From contig NC_081828.1 of the NCBI RefSeq assembly GCF_030867095.1, positions 206,483,978 through 206,547,977 on the forward strand: DNA of 64,000 nt, read 5' to 3'. This DNA comes from Alligator mississippiensis (Eukaryota; Chordata; Crocodylia; Alligatoridae). A program made the translations under genes and the position numbers. The notes beneath the pieces are model-generated. The model did not search any database and was not told the DNA's origin. It worked only from the letters and a program-made list of their open reading frames with translations. Shown here one piece after another: positions 32,526 through 44,118 of the stretch (its first letter is position 1; the number at the start of each line of letters is the position of its first letter).

Positions 32526-34479
32526 GTTGTGGAAGATTAGAATTATACATCAATTATGTATATCAAAAGGTCCTTCACTGAGTTGGTTTGGGGACAGAAA
32601 CAGAAAAGATACTCTCCATGGATGCCTAGATGTCAGATCCCAGATCAATATACAGCACATAAATTAATAACCTATATTACATATTATTTGAGAACTTCTT
32701 CCCTTTTGTACTGGTGCCACTGCATGCACTTTCGGCATCCATCCATTTTTGTGATAGGTAAAATGTTAAATTGAATCCCAAGATTTAATTCATTTTTTGT
32801 TTTCAGCATGATAATGCTAAATACAGTCTCCAGTCCGCTTTTAGGAAAGCCTTTAAAGCTTCTTGTATCAGCAAACTGTCACACAGATTATACATTTTTC
32901 AAAGATGCTTGAACACTTTTGCACCAAGGAGCTCTGATACCAACAAAGTATTCCCACTAAGGGCTGCTTTCTTATCCTACCAAAGTAACAAAAAAGCCAT
33001 TAGTAAAATTGGTGGTAAGCACTCTCAAAAATGCTAATAATGTTTGTGCAAGCATATTTTTCTTTAAAAAGCCCACATACCCATTTAGTCTACCTTTATT
33101 TCTAGGGTGCAAAGCTCCCAAATGATGGAGATTTACCTGGGAGGTTTTCTGAGGACAAACTGGAAGACAGCTTCTGCGTCAGCAAATTTAACCTTTGCTG
33201 TTTCAGGAAGCCGCATCTGATAATGCCATTCATAAACTTTAGCAAGCTGTATCTTAAAACTAGGCAGGGTTGTTTTGCTGCTACTACTGTCTGGAAAACT
33301 GTTAAATAACTTTATTTTTCTGATGGTTAAAAACTATTTAATTTTGTGGCCTGTTCATGCCCATTTGTTCTTGTGCCAATGTTTTCTTTTATCTTAAATA
33401 TATTTTCAATTTTATTTTATTATGAGCCAGAATAACACAAATCCCAAATGTATATACATCTGAATTTCATGCTGACTAGCTCTAATGGAGCTGCGCAGAA
33501 TGTAAATAAGTACGTACTTTGAACTGTATACATTGGCTTGACTGTTTATAATATAATCTTAGCACACTGGAAGAATTTTTAAAATGAGTCTCTTACAGCT
33601 GTTTACTCAAATCCATATATTTGTTGTTGTGACCTATTTTTCTAATGTTTTGGCTTTATAGCCTTAATGAAAATCTAACTTTTTATTAGTCCAATCCATT
33701 TGTTTTTATTTTTAATATGTTGCCTGGACATGTTATAGTGCACTGTCTTTGAAGTTATTTATAAATATAAATATCTTTGCACAAAATTTTCCTCAATGTT
33801 ATTATTTTATTAAATTAATTACACATTTTCCTGTATTAGTCTATTTGAAACATAGCAATATGTACACTAGTGTTACTAGTGTAAATTATACATAGATTCC
33901 ATTATAGGCAACCAAGTCTTCATAATGTATAATCAGTGCACATAAAGTAGAAGTAGCTAATGTTAGAGCTTCTGTGATAGTCCTGCTGCTGTTCCTAATC
34001 ATGATGGAAGTGTGCCGTTCAGGACACATCAACATATTAGATAGCACTATGCTGTGTTCCCAAAGAGACTAAATAGTAATGCCAAAATGGCAGGAGCTTT
34101 AAAATAATCTTCCACTACTGCAATTCATGTTTCTCACTATCACTTAGGCATATCAAGCTGAGGTGTGGGTGTCAGTATAAAGCTCTGATTTTTCAGCTGT
34201 GTATGACACCCAAAATTAATTTGAAGTAAACATTTCCTCCCCTTCCCCTCACATCCAAAAAGCAGATTGTAAGTGACAGCCTCTGCCCAACATTGTAAAA
34301 TACGAACTTAGCATTTCCATAACGTGTCTGGCAGTGTGAAAGTTGTACTACCACCAACAACTACTGCAGTGGCCCGACTAAAACTGGCTGAACTGGGCTG
34401 CTGTGTAATGGAATCATGTTACCCACATTTGCTAGTGTAGTGAATGCAGGCAAAGTAAAGACTTTTCATTCTCTTTATC

Positions 34480-34965
34480 ATTTGAGCCAGAATAATTGAA
34501 ATGAACATAATATTCCAGGTGAGGATGTACCAAATGCTTATATGCTGGAATTTTACTGTCTGTACATCACATATAGATTATTACTGTCTGTTTGTCACAC
34601 ATAGACATAATTTTTTACATCTGTTGCACTTTTAAATGTTTTCTTTGACTCCTATACATTGATAACTAGGCTGCCCTATAGGATTACAGCTAATTTGAAC
34701 TAAATGGGTGGGTAGGTGTGTGTTTGTATGTGAATAATGCGTGTGTTTTATTTTGAATGTGTCAATACTGAATTTCATCTGACACCAAGCTGCTCATCCA
34801 CTAACTCTATTAAGTCCTCACAGACCTTAGTCTTGATTAACCTGATTAGTTTTGTGTCGTCAGCAAACATTCCCAAGCCATCTGTATGTTTTTCCCCTGT
34901 TGTTATTCATCTGCTTTGAGATGATTAATAAATATTGGGCACACCAGTTCTAATATGGAGTCCTA
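34480..34965 (-). mobile_element. Old CR1/L3-like LINE relic, minus strand
   Basis: Segments such as ATATTCCAGGTGAGGATGTA (34510), GAATTTCATCTGACACC (34770) and GTTTTGTGTCGTCAGCAAAC (34847) match, in order, the minus-strand view of CR1/L3 RT (ADD region and upstream). It is highly decayed. Confidence 0.55.
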
Positions 34966-36731
34966 TGTTACTGGTTAAATATCCCCAGCTGGCGTGAAGA
35001 CTAGCCAGCACAGGGCTAGGCACCCTGATGAACTAACTAGTCAGCCCCACCTGGAACCTACCTCCTGCCCTTCCTGTTCCTAGTGTCCTGGATTCTCCGA
35101 TTTCTTGTCTCTGGTGCTCTTTTGACCATGATTTCTGGATCTTGGCTCCTGGCTTGGTTACTGCCTAGGATCTTCCATTTTCTGATTTCTGGCTCAGTTC
35201 TTGACTCCAGTGTGGCGTCTCTGGCAGAGTGGGTGGCTGGTTCTCCTTGTTCTTAATACTGTGCTGTTAACTTTTTTCCACGTTAAACTAACAATGTAGA
35301 AAAATGTGTCTTGTCTTGACATGAAAACTGAGAAACTCTCAAAGAGAAACTTTAAAATTAGATTTTTCATATAACGTACCATTTTTTGCACAAGTGAGTG
35401 CATATTGGGCTCTAAGGGTCCCTTGTGTTTTGGTATGAATTCATTATCTAGTCAGTGGGGCCTTTTGGCAGGAGGCAAGGAATGGGCGGGGTAATTTTAT
35501 ATGCATGCATATACTCTCCCATGCATTCCTCAGAAAAACATCTTCTGAACTAACAAAATCAAACATTTATTTAACTGAATAACTTTAACAAGCCATATTT
35601 CATTATGAAGGTAGATGAAGCAAAACCAAAACGTTTAATTGCTATATCCATTCATGATCTCCATTCAAGGCAGTGGAAGGCTTGCACAGAAGCCAGACAC
35701 CAAAGTCCGTAGTTTGCCTTCTCTCAAAAAGTGCTTTGCACTGTGTTTCTGAAATACTTCCAGAGACTTGGGAGTGGAGGTGGGGGAATGATACTACATA
35801 GCATATTTAGGGCTTCTTCAAGCCATATTTGTATTCCGACATGGTTCTGCGATAGCTGTGTTGTCACTGGTACAGCGTATGTAGTGTAACAAAATAGGAG
35901 CTGGCTCCAAGTGACCGAGTTAAAGAGTACAAACTCAGAACAGGAGGAAAGAGGTATAGATTTATCTAATGCGATTAATGGACCTTGCCTTCACTGCAGC
36001 AAATTTTGGGAGACCAGTATTCTTCGCAAGTAGGTAAACCTTAGCCACCTACAAAGCCCTCTTTTATCATTTCGCAAATACCAAAAATGGAGAAAGCTGT
36101 GTTTCAGATTGTCTGCATTATAGCGAATCGGAGTTTACAGGATTCCGCTGAAGGACACAGGATTGTCTCTTCATGTGTAAATTGCCTTTTTCACTTGCAG
36201 TGTATATAGCAAGAGTCTCAGTTTCCTTTTTCTTTTCTCATTCTAACTTCTCCTTGACATTCTGGACATTCATGAACAATAATATCCTCAGGAAGTTGGG
36301 TAATGACTTGAAAAACCCTGTAAATTCAGACAGGCGTGAACATGTTGAAATAAAATTTCAATTAATTCTCTGCTCTTACTTTTCTCCTGGGGAAAGCTGT
36401 TAGCCCATTTACACTTTCCTGGGTCACGGAAATGCAGAAGCTTGTTGCAGGTACAGTTTTGCAGTTCTCCTTCAGACATGGAAAGGGAGTTAGTTGTCCA
36501 CCTGATGTGTGCCTGCCTTTGACTAAACTTGCTGCACAGGCAACGTACGTCTTAATGGGAAAATAGTAGCTTCCTAAAGAGAGAGGGAGACAGAGAGTAA
36601 ATAAAAAAATTGATCTATTTTTTTCTGTAGTGCAAGATCGTGAATTTGTAGGAAGTCTTTGAAGTGTCCTGGATGTATATCAGACAGAAGCATCCCCTTC
36701 TTAGTAGTGGGTTATATGTTTCGTAACACTT

Positions 36732-36773
36732 TTTACATTCTATAATATGTATTTTACATTCTATAATATGTAT
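36732..36773. repeat. Perfect 21-bp tandem duplication
   Basis: TTTACATTCTATAATATGTA plus T occurs twice in immediate succession. Confidence 0.9.
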
Positions 36774-37855
36774 TTTATTGCAACTTAGGGGAAAAGAAGA
36801 ATTTACTTAGCAGATCACAGTCTTTCTACAAAGCCTTCTGTCATTTGAGGTGGGGATTTTTTAACTGCTTAGCTCAAGGTGTCTGTGATTCCATTTCCCC
36901 AAAAAATAGTTTTGTAGTCACTGTTTAAGAAAACAAGTACTCAATGTATGTGCTGACATTTGTCACTCAGTTACAGGTTTATCTGCCTTACGGAGCTGAG
37001 GAAGCATGTTGCTGTCTTGAAGTGCTAAAGACTTGTCTATGCTACAAAAATAGACATGTTAAAACACGATTTTGGCCTCCAACATGTTTTTTCTTGCTTG
37101 TTATCTTTTTTTTTTCATATTTTTATTGGAAATAATGATACATAGAGTCCTAGCCAGTCTTTTATGTAGCAGCTTCCTTTCCAAGCCCCATCCAGCTATA
37201 ATGATAGAGGTGTTGCCAGTCCATGTCATCCAGTTGCCAACCTTTCATAAATAGCACTTTCTCAAATACTAAGTTTCTTTTCCAGCCTTCGTGCATCACC
37301 CGTTCTTGTTATTTTACTTTTGATGCTTTCTTTCAAAGTTGAAATAGCTCCCATAAAACTCTATCCAGGGTTTAAATAACTCATATTTTTCTTAGAAACT
37401 TTATAGTGTATCAGCAACATGACAAAACAAGGTAAAAATGTACCTAACTAAAATTAATGTGCATCATCATTGATCAATCAAATCTGCTATGCATGTTCCC
37501 TCCTTCTTTCAGAGGCCAGGTCAGGACAGTAATGGGAGAAGAAACGTTCCCTGTTCGTTCCACTTGTCAAAACAGCAGGAATCTTCAGAAATCCCTGGAC
37601 CAAAAGGAAACATTTTCTTTTTAGGAGTTGTAATGACGATATAGCAATATGATTTAACTGTAATTAGTCAGCGTAGGTCACAAGGTCTCAAAAAAATCTT
37701 TTGCCTGAGTTTCAGAAGCAGTGAGCACTTGTCATTCCCTGTGGAGTAAATAAGTTCTGCCCTGCACCTTTGAAAAAAACAGTTTAGTAAACATTGATAA
37801 CAGTCTGTAAGGAATACAGGTACCATCTTACATGCTTGTTTCCGTTTTTGAACAG

Positions 37856-38571
37856 GAGATGTCATTGAATTCCATGGTCCCGAAGGAAGTGGAAAAACAG
37901 AAATGCTTTATCACCTCATCTCCCGTTGCATCCTTCCCAAATCAGGAGGAGGTTTGGAAGTAGAAGTCATGTTCATTGATACAGACTACCATTTTGACAT
38001 GCTTCGTCTGGTTACCATTCTTGAACACAGACTACCCCAGAGCACAGAAGAAACAATAAAACTGTGCCTTGGAAGGTTTTTCCTTGTTAACTGCAACAGT
38101 AGCACACAGTTGCTTCTCACTCTTTACTCTCTAGAAAATATGTTTTGTACTCACCCTTCTCTCTGCCTTTTGATTTTAGATAGTATATCTGCTTTTTATT
38201 GGATAGACAGAAGCAATGGTGGGGAGAGTTATAACATGCAGGAGTTGAATATGAAAAAGTGTGTTAAATTTCTTGAGAAGCTTGTCGGAGAGCATCATTT
38301 AGCTCTGTTTGCAACAACACAAACAATTATGCAGAAATCTTCAAGCTCTGCAGAAAGTTCCTTTTCCTTAAAACATCAGTGTGAAGCTGATGTAGACTAC
38401 AGGCCTTATCTTTGCAAATCGTGGCAACAAATGGTAACCCACAGAATATTTTTCTCTAAGCAATGTCAGTCTAGTAACAGCAAAGGTTTTTCAATTGTTT
38501 CTTGTCACGTCAAAAGTAACCATGTAGTGAAATGTTCATTTAGTATTGCAGAATGTGGAGTTCAGTTTTAA
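37856..38571 (+). CDS. XRCC2: XRCC2 coding exon 3 (RAD51-like ATPase core)
   Basis: It encodes the last two bases of Gly41 through residue 278 and the TAA stop. The Walker A motif GPEGSGKT sits at residues 48-55 and Walker B LLILD at 145-149, the same positions as in human XRCC2. Other conserved blocks are [51 protein letters not shown] and the C-terminal GVQF. The acceptor is TTTTTGAACAG. The frame is open with no disruption, and length and sequence are clearly orthologous. The C-terminal 60 residues are more diverged, as is usual for this family. The product acts in the nucleus in the BCDX2 complex. Confidence 0.98.
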
Positions 38572-39449
38572 CTTGAATTTGCTTTTAAAGTTATAGTAAA
38601 TCTTCAGTCTAACTAGCCTTCTGTATTTTTTTACATTTTTGTACCTTCTTAACGATCTTGATTTGTTTATGAATTTTGTTACGAACATTTATTAAATTCG
38701 GTGAAGAGCAGAGAAAATCTAAAGATTTGAATGACTGTATAAGTTCAGCATAAAATAGAGAGGAGTGTTGTAACTATTTATGTATGATTGATACATCAAG
38801 AGATTAAATCAAGAGAACTAGTAGTCAAGTCATCTTTAACTCTGTCTCCTTTCACTAACATTTTCTAAACAGCATACAACCAAATGCACTGACTTCAGCT
38901 CTGTCATAACCCTTTTTACACCTCTTCCTCTTCTAAGCTACACAAATTGTAGTCTAGCTCTGTATGTGGGAGTTGGTGCATAGGCAAATGTTAGTACTTT
39001 GTAAATATTGGCCTTGATTGACTCCCACTAGTATAGAGACATACACTCTGCATATACCCTTTGCCAGCAGGCACAGCTGCGCCTCAGGAGGATTCATTTT
39101 CTGTGTAAGGAAGGTTCCATTGTCTCTGGCTAGGCACCATCCAGTTAAACCTGCCAACACTTATAGTATCACTGGTCAGAGCAAGGATTACAGGTGTTAC
39201 CAGTAGCATAATGGGGGGGAAAGAGGGTAAGAGGGGTGACCAGAGCAGCAGCCCTGGACACTTTTTGTAAAAGGACACAAAATAGCCACTGCCACCATTA
39301 GCACAGTGGCAGCCAGCGCTGCCCCAGATGTAGGGCTGCTCTCCTACACCTCTGGGTGTCACTGTGACCTCTCCTTTGTCAGAAGGTCTTCAGACATCTT
39401 CAGTCCTCTCAAAAGTTGAAAGGACTTAGTGCTATAGTTGAAGGATCCA
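38572..39449. other. XRCC2 3' UTR and downstream flank
   Basis: No further coding exon was recognised and no named repeat is evident. Confidence 0.4.
38691..38696 (+). terminator. XRCC2: Candidate XRCC2 polyadenylation signal (ATTAAA)
   Basis: ATTAAA lies 120 bases after the stop, in an AT-rich 3' UTR, with a GT-rich stretch near 38763-38785. No AATAAA is closer. The true 3' end could be further on. Confidence 0.35.
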
Positions 39450-39897
39450 TAGGCCCCTGGCAGCTGTTACAATTAAGATGTGATAAACCTGTTAATCACA
39501 CCATAAATAATAACTCAGACACGCATAATGGCATGACAAAATGGGAAACCAGCCACAAAAATATTTCACAAAAGATGTGTAACTCCATATGGGAGTTTCA
39601 AACTGGCTCCTCCATGGGACTGGGACTATTCAAAATAGACCGGTGCAGTCCTGAGTTGGGACCAACAACTGATTGTTTGCTCTGGGACCACTCCAGTTCA
39701 ACTGGGCTATGGGTATCTGGCTTTCAATTTGCTGCTGCAGGGGAAGCTCAGGAACTTAGGCTCTCCCTGCCCTGGCAAGTAGCAGTGACATAATTGGGAT
39801 CTGATCCCAAAATCACACGCATGCTGGGAGGCACGATTGTTAGGATCAGGGATGAGCTCCCACCACACTATAAAATGAACGTGTGCCAGGGGTCCTA
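39450..39897. mobile_element. DNA-transposon-like element with TAGGCCCCTGGCA termini
   Basis: TAGGCCCCTGGCAGCTG at 39450 faces GTGTGCCAGGGGTCCTA at 39897, an inverted pair. Its interior near the right end matches, in reverse, the element at 20901. No target duplication is clear, so the superfamily is open. Confidence 0.55.
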
Positions 39898-40580
39898 GAG
39901 CCAGCCCTGGATACTTGCAAACTACTAGCAAGTAGGTAACGCTCTTAAGGAAAGAGGATGAAATTTTTTAATAACATTTGTATTGCACCCTTAAACCAGA
40001 TAAACCATGTCCCTGGGCTTTATGGGCCACTCTTATTCAACTTGGTTTGTGTAATTTTTTTAGTTCCCCATTTATTAATGTCCCAGTTGGATCTTTCTTT
40101 TTCAAGAGCATGTTAATTCATCATAATAGTCTTATTTTCTTTTAGATGTATAACCTCTGTGGAGCTGAAACACAGTATTGACCATCTTAATGCAAAGTAT
40201 GTATGTATTGTATGAGAACTCCAATGAATTTTACTTTCTCTTGGTTTACATCCTTGTATCATGACCAAAATCATGCTTCAGCATACACTGCTATCTTATG
40301 CAGATTACCTCACAAAGTAATGACAAATAAGTGTGAAACTTCTGATTTGAAAAAGGCAGAGGAGAAGATGCTAAGTCAGACAGCATATATTATGATGCTT
40401 CACTTAGCTGAGCAATTAACATGATATTCCTTATTCATGGTTACTCTTTAGAAGCATTGTCAAGCAAGTTACTGCATATAAAAGCTATTCTACCTATGCA
40501 AAATGAATTTGGATCCAAGTCTAGTTCCTAAAAGTAAGTCATCTGCATTGCAATTGGTAGTTGTAACAAAGAGATTAATG
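39898..40580. other. Intergenic DNA, nothing recognised
   Basis: Non-coding, with no named repeat. Confidence 0.4.
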
Positions 40581-41499
40581 CTCCTGTTACTTTAAGGGAA
40601 AACTTGTGGCAGACAGAGACGAAGCAGCAGAATAAAGGTCAGCTGCAAAGGGATAAGCAGCCAGGGAGCACTGTTCCTTAGGCAGAGAGCTGCACATTAA
40701 GAAGGAGGAACACCTGCAACCAGTCAAGGGAACATTGCTCAGAGCCAGCTGGCTACAAGAACGCAGGCAATTAGAGGCCAAAGGCTTGAAGTGCCTAGAT
40801 CAGAGGTATCTCTGCTGCTATAAAACAATCAGGCAGAGCCTAGATGGGTGACAAAGAAGCAGTGGTTATGGTAACTGTAAGGTCCCTTGGAAGCTACGTG
40901 GCAGGTCCTGAAGAGCAATCCCTGTAGATGGTAGAGAGAGTCACCTGACCTGCAGGGGCAGGCAAAATATAGCCAATGGGCCAGATATAGCCCTGTCAAA
41001 GATGACAAGGCACTAGTAGGAGCAAGACCCAGGAGGAGCCGGCTGCAAGACCCAGCAGCAGCAGCAAGGCCCACCCTGCCCTGCCCAACCCCCAGCTCCT
41101 AGCTAGAAGCTTCTGCCTAGCAGAGGCCTCCGGCCTGGTGACCTTGGGGCTGTTCCCAACACTCTCTCCATCCAAGAGTGGAGGCTTAGATGAGAACAGG
41201 CAGGGATGCGGGAGGATTGCCGGCAAAGCAGGAACCAGCCTGGCCCAGCCAATACTTCGTGGTTCCTAGCTGGCTCCTACTGTGCCATTTGGTCCCAGCC
41301 ATGCAGCTGGGAACCATGTGCTGCCAGAGCAGCGGGCAGGTGGGGAGAAACGACAGGTGGGGTGGGGGGGGGAAGCAGTGGCAGCAGGTAGGGAAGGAAG
41401 GGAAGTGGCAGGGGAAAGGCAGCTGCGGCAGGTGCCAGGTGGAAAGCAGTGAGTAGGACCGCAGGGCCCTGGGGCCAGGGCTGATGGCAGCAGGAGCCA

Positions 41500-42060
41500 G
41501 CTGGGACCCACAGGGGCTAGGCTGGCTCTTGCTGTGTTCTGCAGTCCTGGCATTGCAGCTGGAAACCACGCACTGCTAGGAGGTGCCCAGCCAGGTCGGC
41601 CAACTCCATGCCACACCACAGAGTTCTCAGCTGCAACACTGGGACCACAGAATGCAGCAGGAGTCTCAGCATTGCACGGAGGACTCTGTGGTGTGGCATG
41701 GAGCTGGCCGGGCACACGCTGGCACCACACAGTTCCCAGCAGTTTGGCACTGAGCCAACCTGACCCAGCCTGTCCCTTCCAGGCACCATGTGGTTCCTGG
41801 CTGCAACATGGGAACCCATGCAGGATGGCATGGAGCCAGCCAGACCAGCCCTGCAGCATGCAGTTCCTGGCTGTAATGCCAGGACCCATGTGGATCCAGC
41901 CCAGCCCAATGGCATGCTAGTGCCAAGAGCTGTGGGGAGTCCCATGCCATCAGGCTGGGCCAGATTGTGGGGTTCCTGGCACTCTAGCTGGGATCTGCAC
42001 ATGGAGGTACAGAGCCAGAGTCCCATGAGCCCCACATTGCAGCCAGGAAGCATGTGGAGC
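41500..42060. repeat. Degenerate tandem-like repeat field
   Basis: Variants of GTTCCTGGCTGCAACATGGG and GGACCCATGTGGATCCAGCC recur on both strands at irregular spacing of about 55-70 bp. Period and copy number cannot be fixed by eye. Confidence 0.5.
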
Positions 42061-42074
42061 CCTGCCTTACAGCC

Positions 42075-42130
42075 CACATCCACACACATGGACACACACA
42101 CCCACATACCCACCCACACCCATACACCTG
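42075..42130. repeat. CA-rich simple repeat
   Basis: CACACACATGGACACACACA followed by CCCACATACCCACCCACACC. Confidence 0.8.
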
Positions 42131-43384
42131 CAGCAACCCAGTGGTAGCCAGTGTGCTTATGTAATAGTAATAACCAGAGGGCCAGATGGGTCTCATAGGG
42201 GAGGTTAGGAGGTCCCAGTGGTGCCCGAGTGGCACACAGCTGTTTTAGGGAATCCCGCCAGAGGCCAGGGTCCAAGACAGAAGAGGTTCCTGTCAGGGAG
42301 AGTAAGAATAAAGGAGAGAGAGTTTGGAGCACAGTGCTCATCAGGGGCAAAACCAGAGCCTGAGTGGGGGGAGGACCAGGGCCGGGGACCATAGCCTACA
42401 TGGGGCAAGAATAGACAGGGCCAAGGAGCTCAGCACACAAGGTGCAAGAACCAGGGGCCCATAGGCCAGGGAGCAGAACCACAGCCTGAAAGAGGAGACA
42501 ACTGAGGCCAGGGGCCTGTAACCTAAAGGGAGTGAGAATAAATAGGGCTAGGAAGCCCATAGCCCAAGAGGCAAGAACTAGGGCCAAGGGCCCATAGCCC
42601 AGGAGGAGCAGAAGTGGACGAAGACATAGCAGCCTAAGCCCTAAGGGAGGCAGTGGATGATAGAGACACAGAGCCCTGAGCCTCAGGAGAGGCAGAGACT
42701 GAGAAAAGGCAAAGAGTCCTGAATGGACTAGAGCAGAGTCTGGGGCCTGAGTGCCCACTGATGAGTGATCAGTGCTTGCGAGGCATGGGGATGGCTGTAG
42801 GGAAGGTCGGAGGCCATGAATAGTCCATAAGGCATCTGGTGTCCTAAGGGGCACGTATGGAGTGCCCACCTAGCATAGGGATAGATTGGGATCAGTGAGA
42901 TCCGAGTGGGATCCACTGGCCAGAAGATAAACCAAGGCTCACTCTAAGGTCCTTGGGCAGGCTCCTTTTCTAAATCTATCAAGAATACCAAGGTGTGGCA
43001 GGTGAGAGCAAAGGAGGGGTAGCTTAGTGGCAGAGCTGGGCAGGAACTGTTTGACCACCAGGGGCACACTCCTGTTACTGTAGTCTTAGAAGCCAAAACA
43101 TTTTAATATGTAAAGATCAATACAATTTCAATTCTAGAGAGAAAAAGAATACAAGGTTGGTAATGCGGAAACGTGCCAGTTGTAGCTGATAGAGAATGCC
43201 TCAGTTTCAGTAGGTGTGAGTTTTGGTTCCTGTCACAGACAGTAGAGACCGTTTTTTTAAAGGGTAAATGCAATACATTACCATCATCGTGGGTGTATAT
43301 GTTCAAAGCAGAATGAAAGTACTCTGCATCAATTTATGAACTTATACAATTGTGATGTTTGAAGAAAGATCATAGTTGAATATA

Positions 43385-44118
43385 TCAAACGTTATATGGG
43401 TGGAATGAATAGAAAGTACAAATAAAGACTGGGGAATGACTGGTTAGCCTGCAGTATTGCAGAGAAGGACCTGGGGGTTGTAGTAGACCTTAAGCTGAAT
43501 ATGAGCCTATAGTGTATTAAAAAAACAAACAAAAGCAGCATACTGTGTTGTATTAAAATAAGTGTCACTTGTAAATCAAGGGAAGTGATTTTTCTGCTGT
43601 ATTCAGCTCTGGTGAGGCCTCATCTGGAGTAGTGTCCAATTTTGGGCCTCACACTTCAAGAAGGATGTGGACAGTCTGGAAAGAGTCCACCACAGAGCAA
43701 TAAAAATGATTAGAGGCCTGGGAAACATGACTTAAGAGGAAAGGCTGAAAGAACTACAGTTATTTAGTCTACAGGAGAGAAGACTGAGGGGGGATTTGAT
43801 AACAGTCTTCAAATACCTGAAGGGTGACTGCAGAAAAGATGGAGATGGGCTTTTCTCTGTGGTCATAGGGGACAGGACTAGGAGCAATGGCCTCAAGCTT
43901 CAGCAAGGGAAATTTGGGTTGGAGATTAAGAGAAACTTTCTACTTATGAAGATAGTCATGCATTGGAAAAGACTACCTAGAAAAATGTGTTTTTTCCATC
44001 CTTGGAAGTTTTCAAGAGCAGGTTAGACACTTGGCTGGGATGGTCTAGTCAGAGCTGATCTTGTCTTGAGCAGGACTGGATGACCTCACGAGATCTACTT
44101 TCCTATGATACCATGACT
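43385..44118 (+). mobile_element. CR1 LINE, 3' end, older copy
   Basis: Coding traces read EKDLGVVVDLKLNMS, FLLYSALVRPHLE-like, [16 protein letters not shown]-like and NGLKLQQGKFGLEI. They are followed by the 3' UTR GAGCAGGACTGGATGACCTC and a degraded tail near 44105. Several stops and indels are present. Confidence 0.88.

Larger units (their letters stand above)
27383..37855 (+). other. XRCC2: XRCC2 intron 2
   Basis: It has a GTAAAA donor and a TTTTTGAACAG acceptor. It contains an old CR1/L3-like LINE with two DNA elements in and beside it (27535-29212), a GC-rich unclassified block (29691-30420), two minus-strand CR1 pieces (30582-32525), another old LINE piece (34480-34965) and a 21-bp tandem duplication. 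Stretches 32526-34479, 34966-36731 and 36774-37855 show nothing recognisable. Confidence 0.85.
18053..38571 (+). other. XRCC2: XRCC2 gene (span from start codon to stop codon)
   Basis: Three coding exons (18053-18091, 27301-27382, 37856-38571) splice in frame to 837 nt, giving 278 residues plus stop; the human protein has 280. XRCC2 is a RAD51 paralogue. With RAD51B, RAD51C and RAD51D it forms the nuclear BCDX2 complex, which promotes RAD51 filament assembly in homologous recombination repair. Exon number, the 39- and 82-nt exon sizes and the split Gly codon between exons 2 and 3 match those known for the human gene. Intron 1 is 9.2 kb and intron 2 is 10.5 kb; both are filled largely with transposon remnants. 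The frame is open throughout, so the gene looks functional. Confidence 0.96.
40592..43068. mobile_element. 2.5-kb unclassified insertion flanked by 11-bp direct repeats
   Basis: CTCCTGTTACT is present at 40581-40591 and again at 43069-43079, as a target-site duplication would be. Inside, TATAAAACAATC lies near 40821. A hAT-like terminus CAGGGGCAGGCAAAATATAG starts at 40953, degenerate GC-rich repeats fill about 41500-42060, and a second repeat field (GGGCCCATAG, GCAAGAA) fills about 42340-42620. Long minus-strand frames across 41266-42392 come from the repeats. The element class is unknown; a compound or LTR-derived insertion is possible. Confidence 0.45.

Noticed and set aside
41266-42392. 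Minus-strand frames of 207 and 291 codons
   Set aside because: They overlap in different frames, consist of degenerate repeats rich in Leu, Gly, Pro, Trp and Cys, and show no domain; they reflect the GC-rich repeat field.
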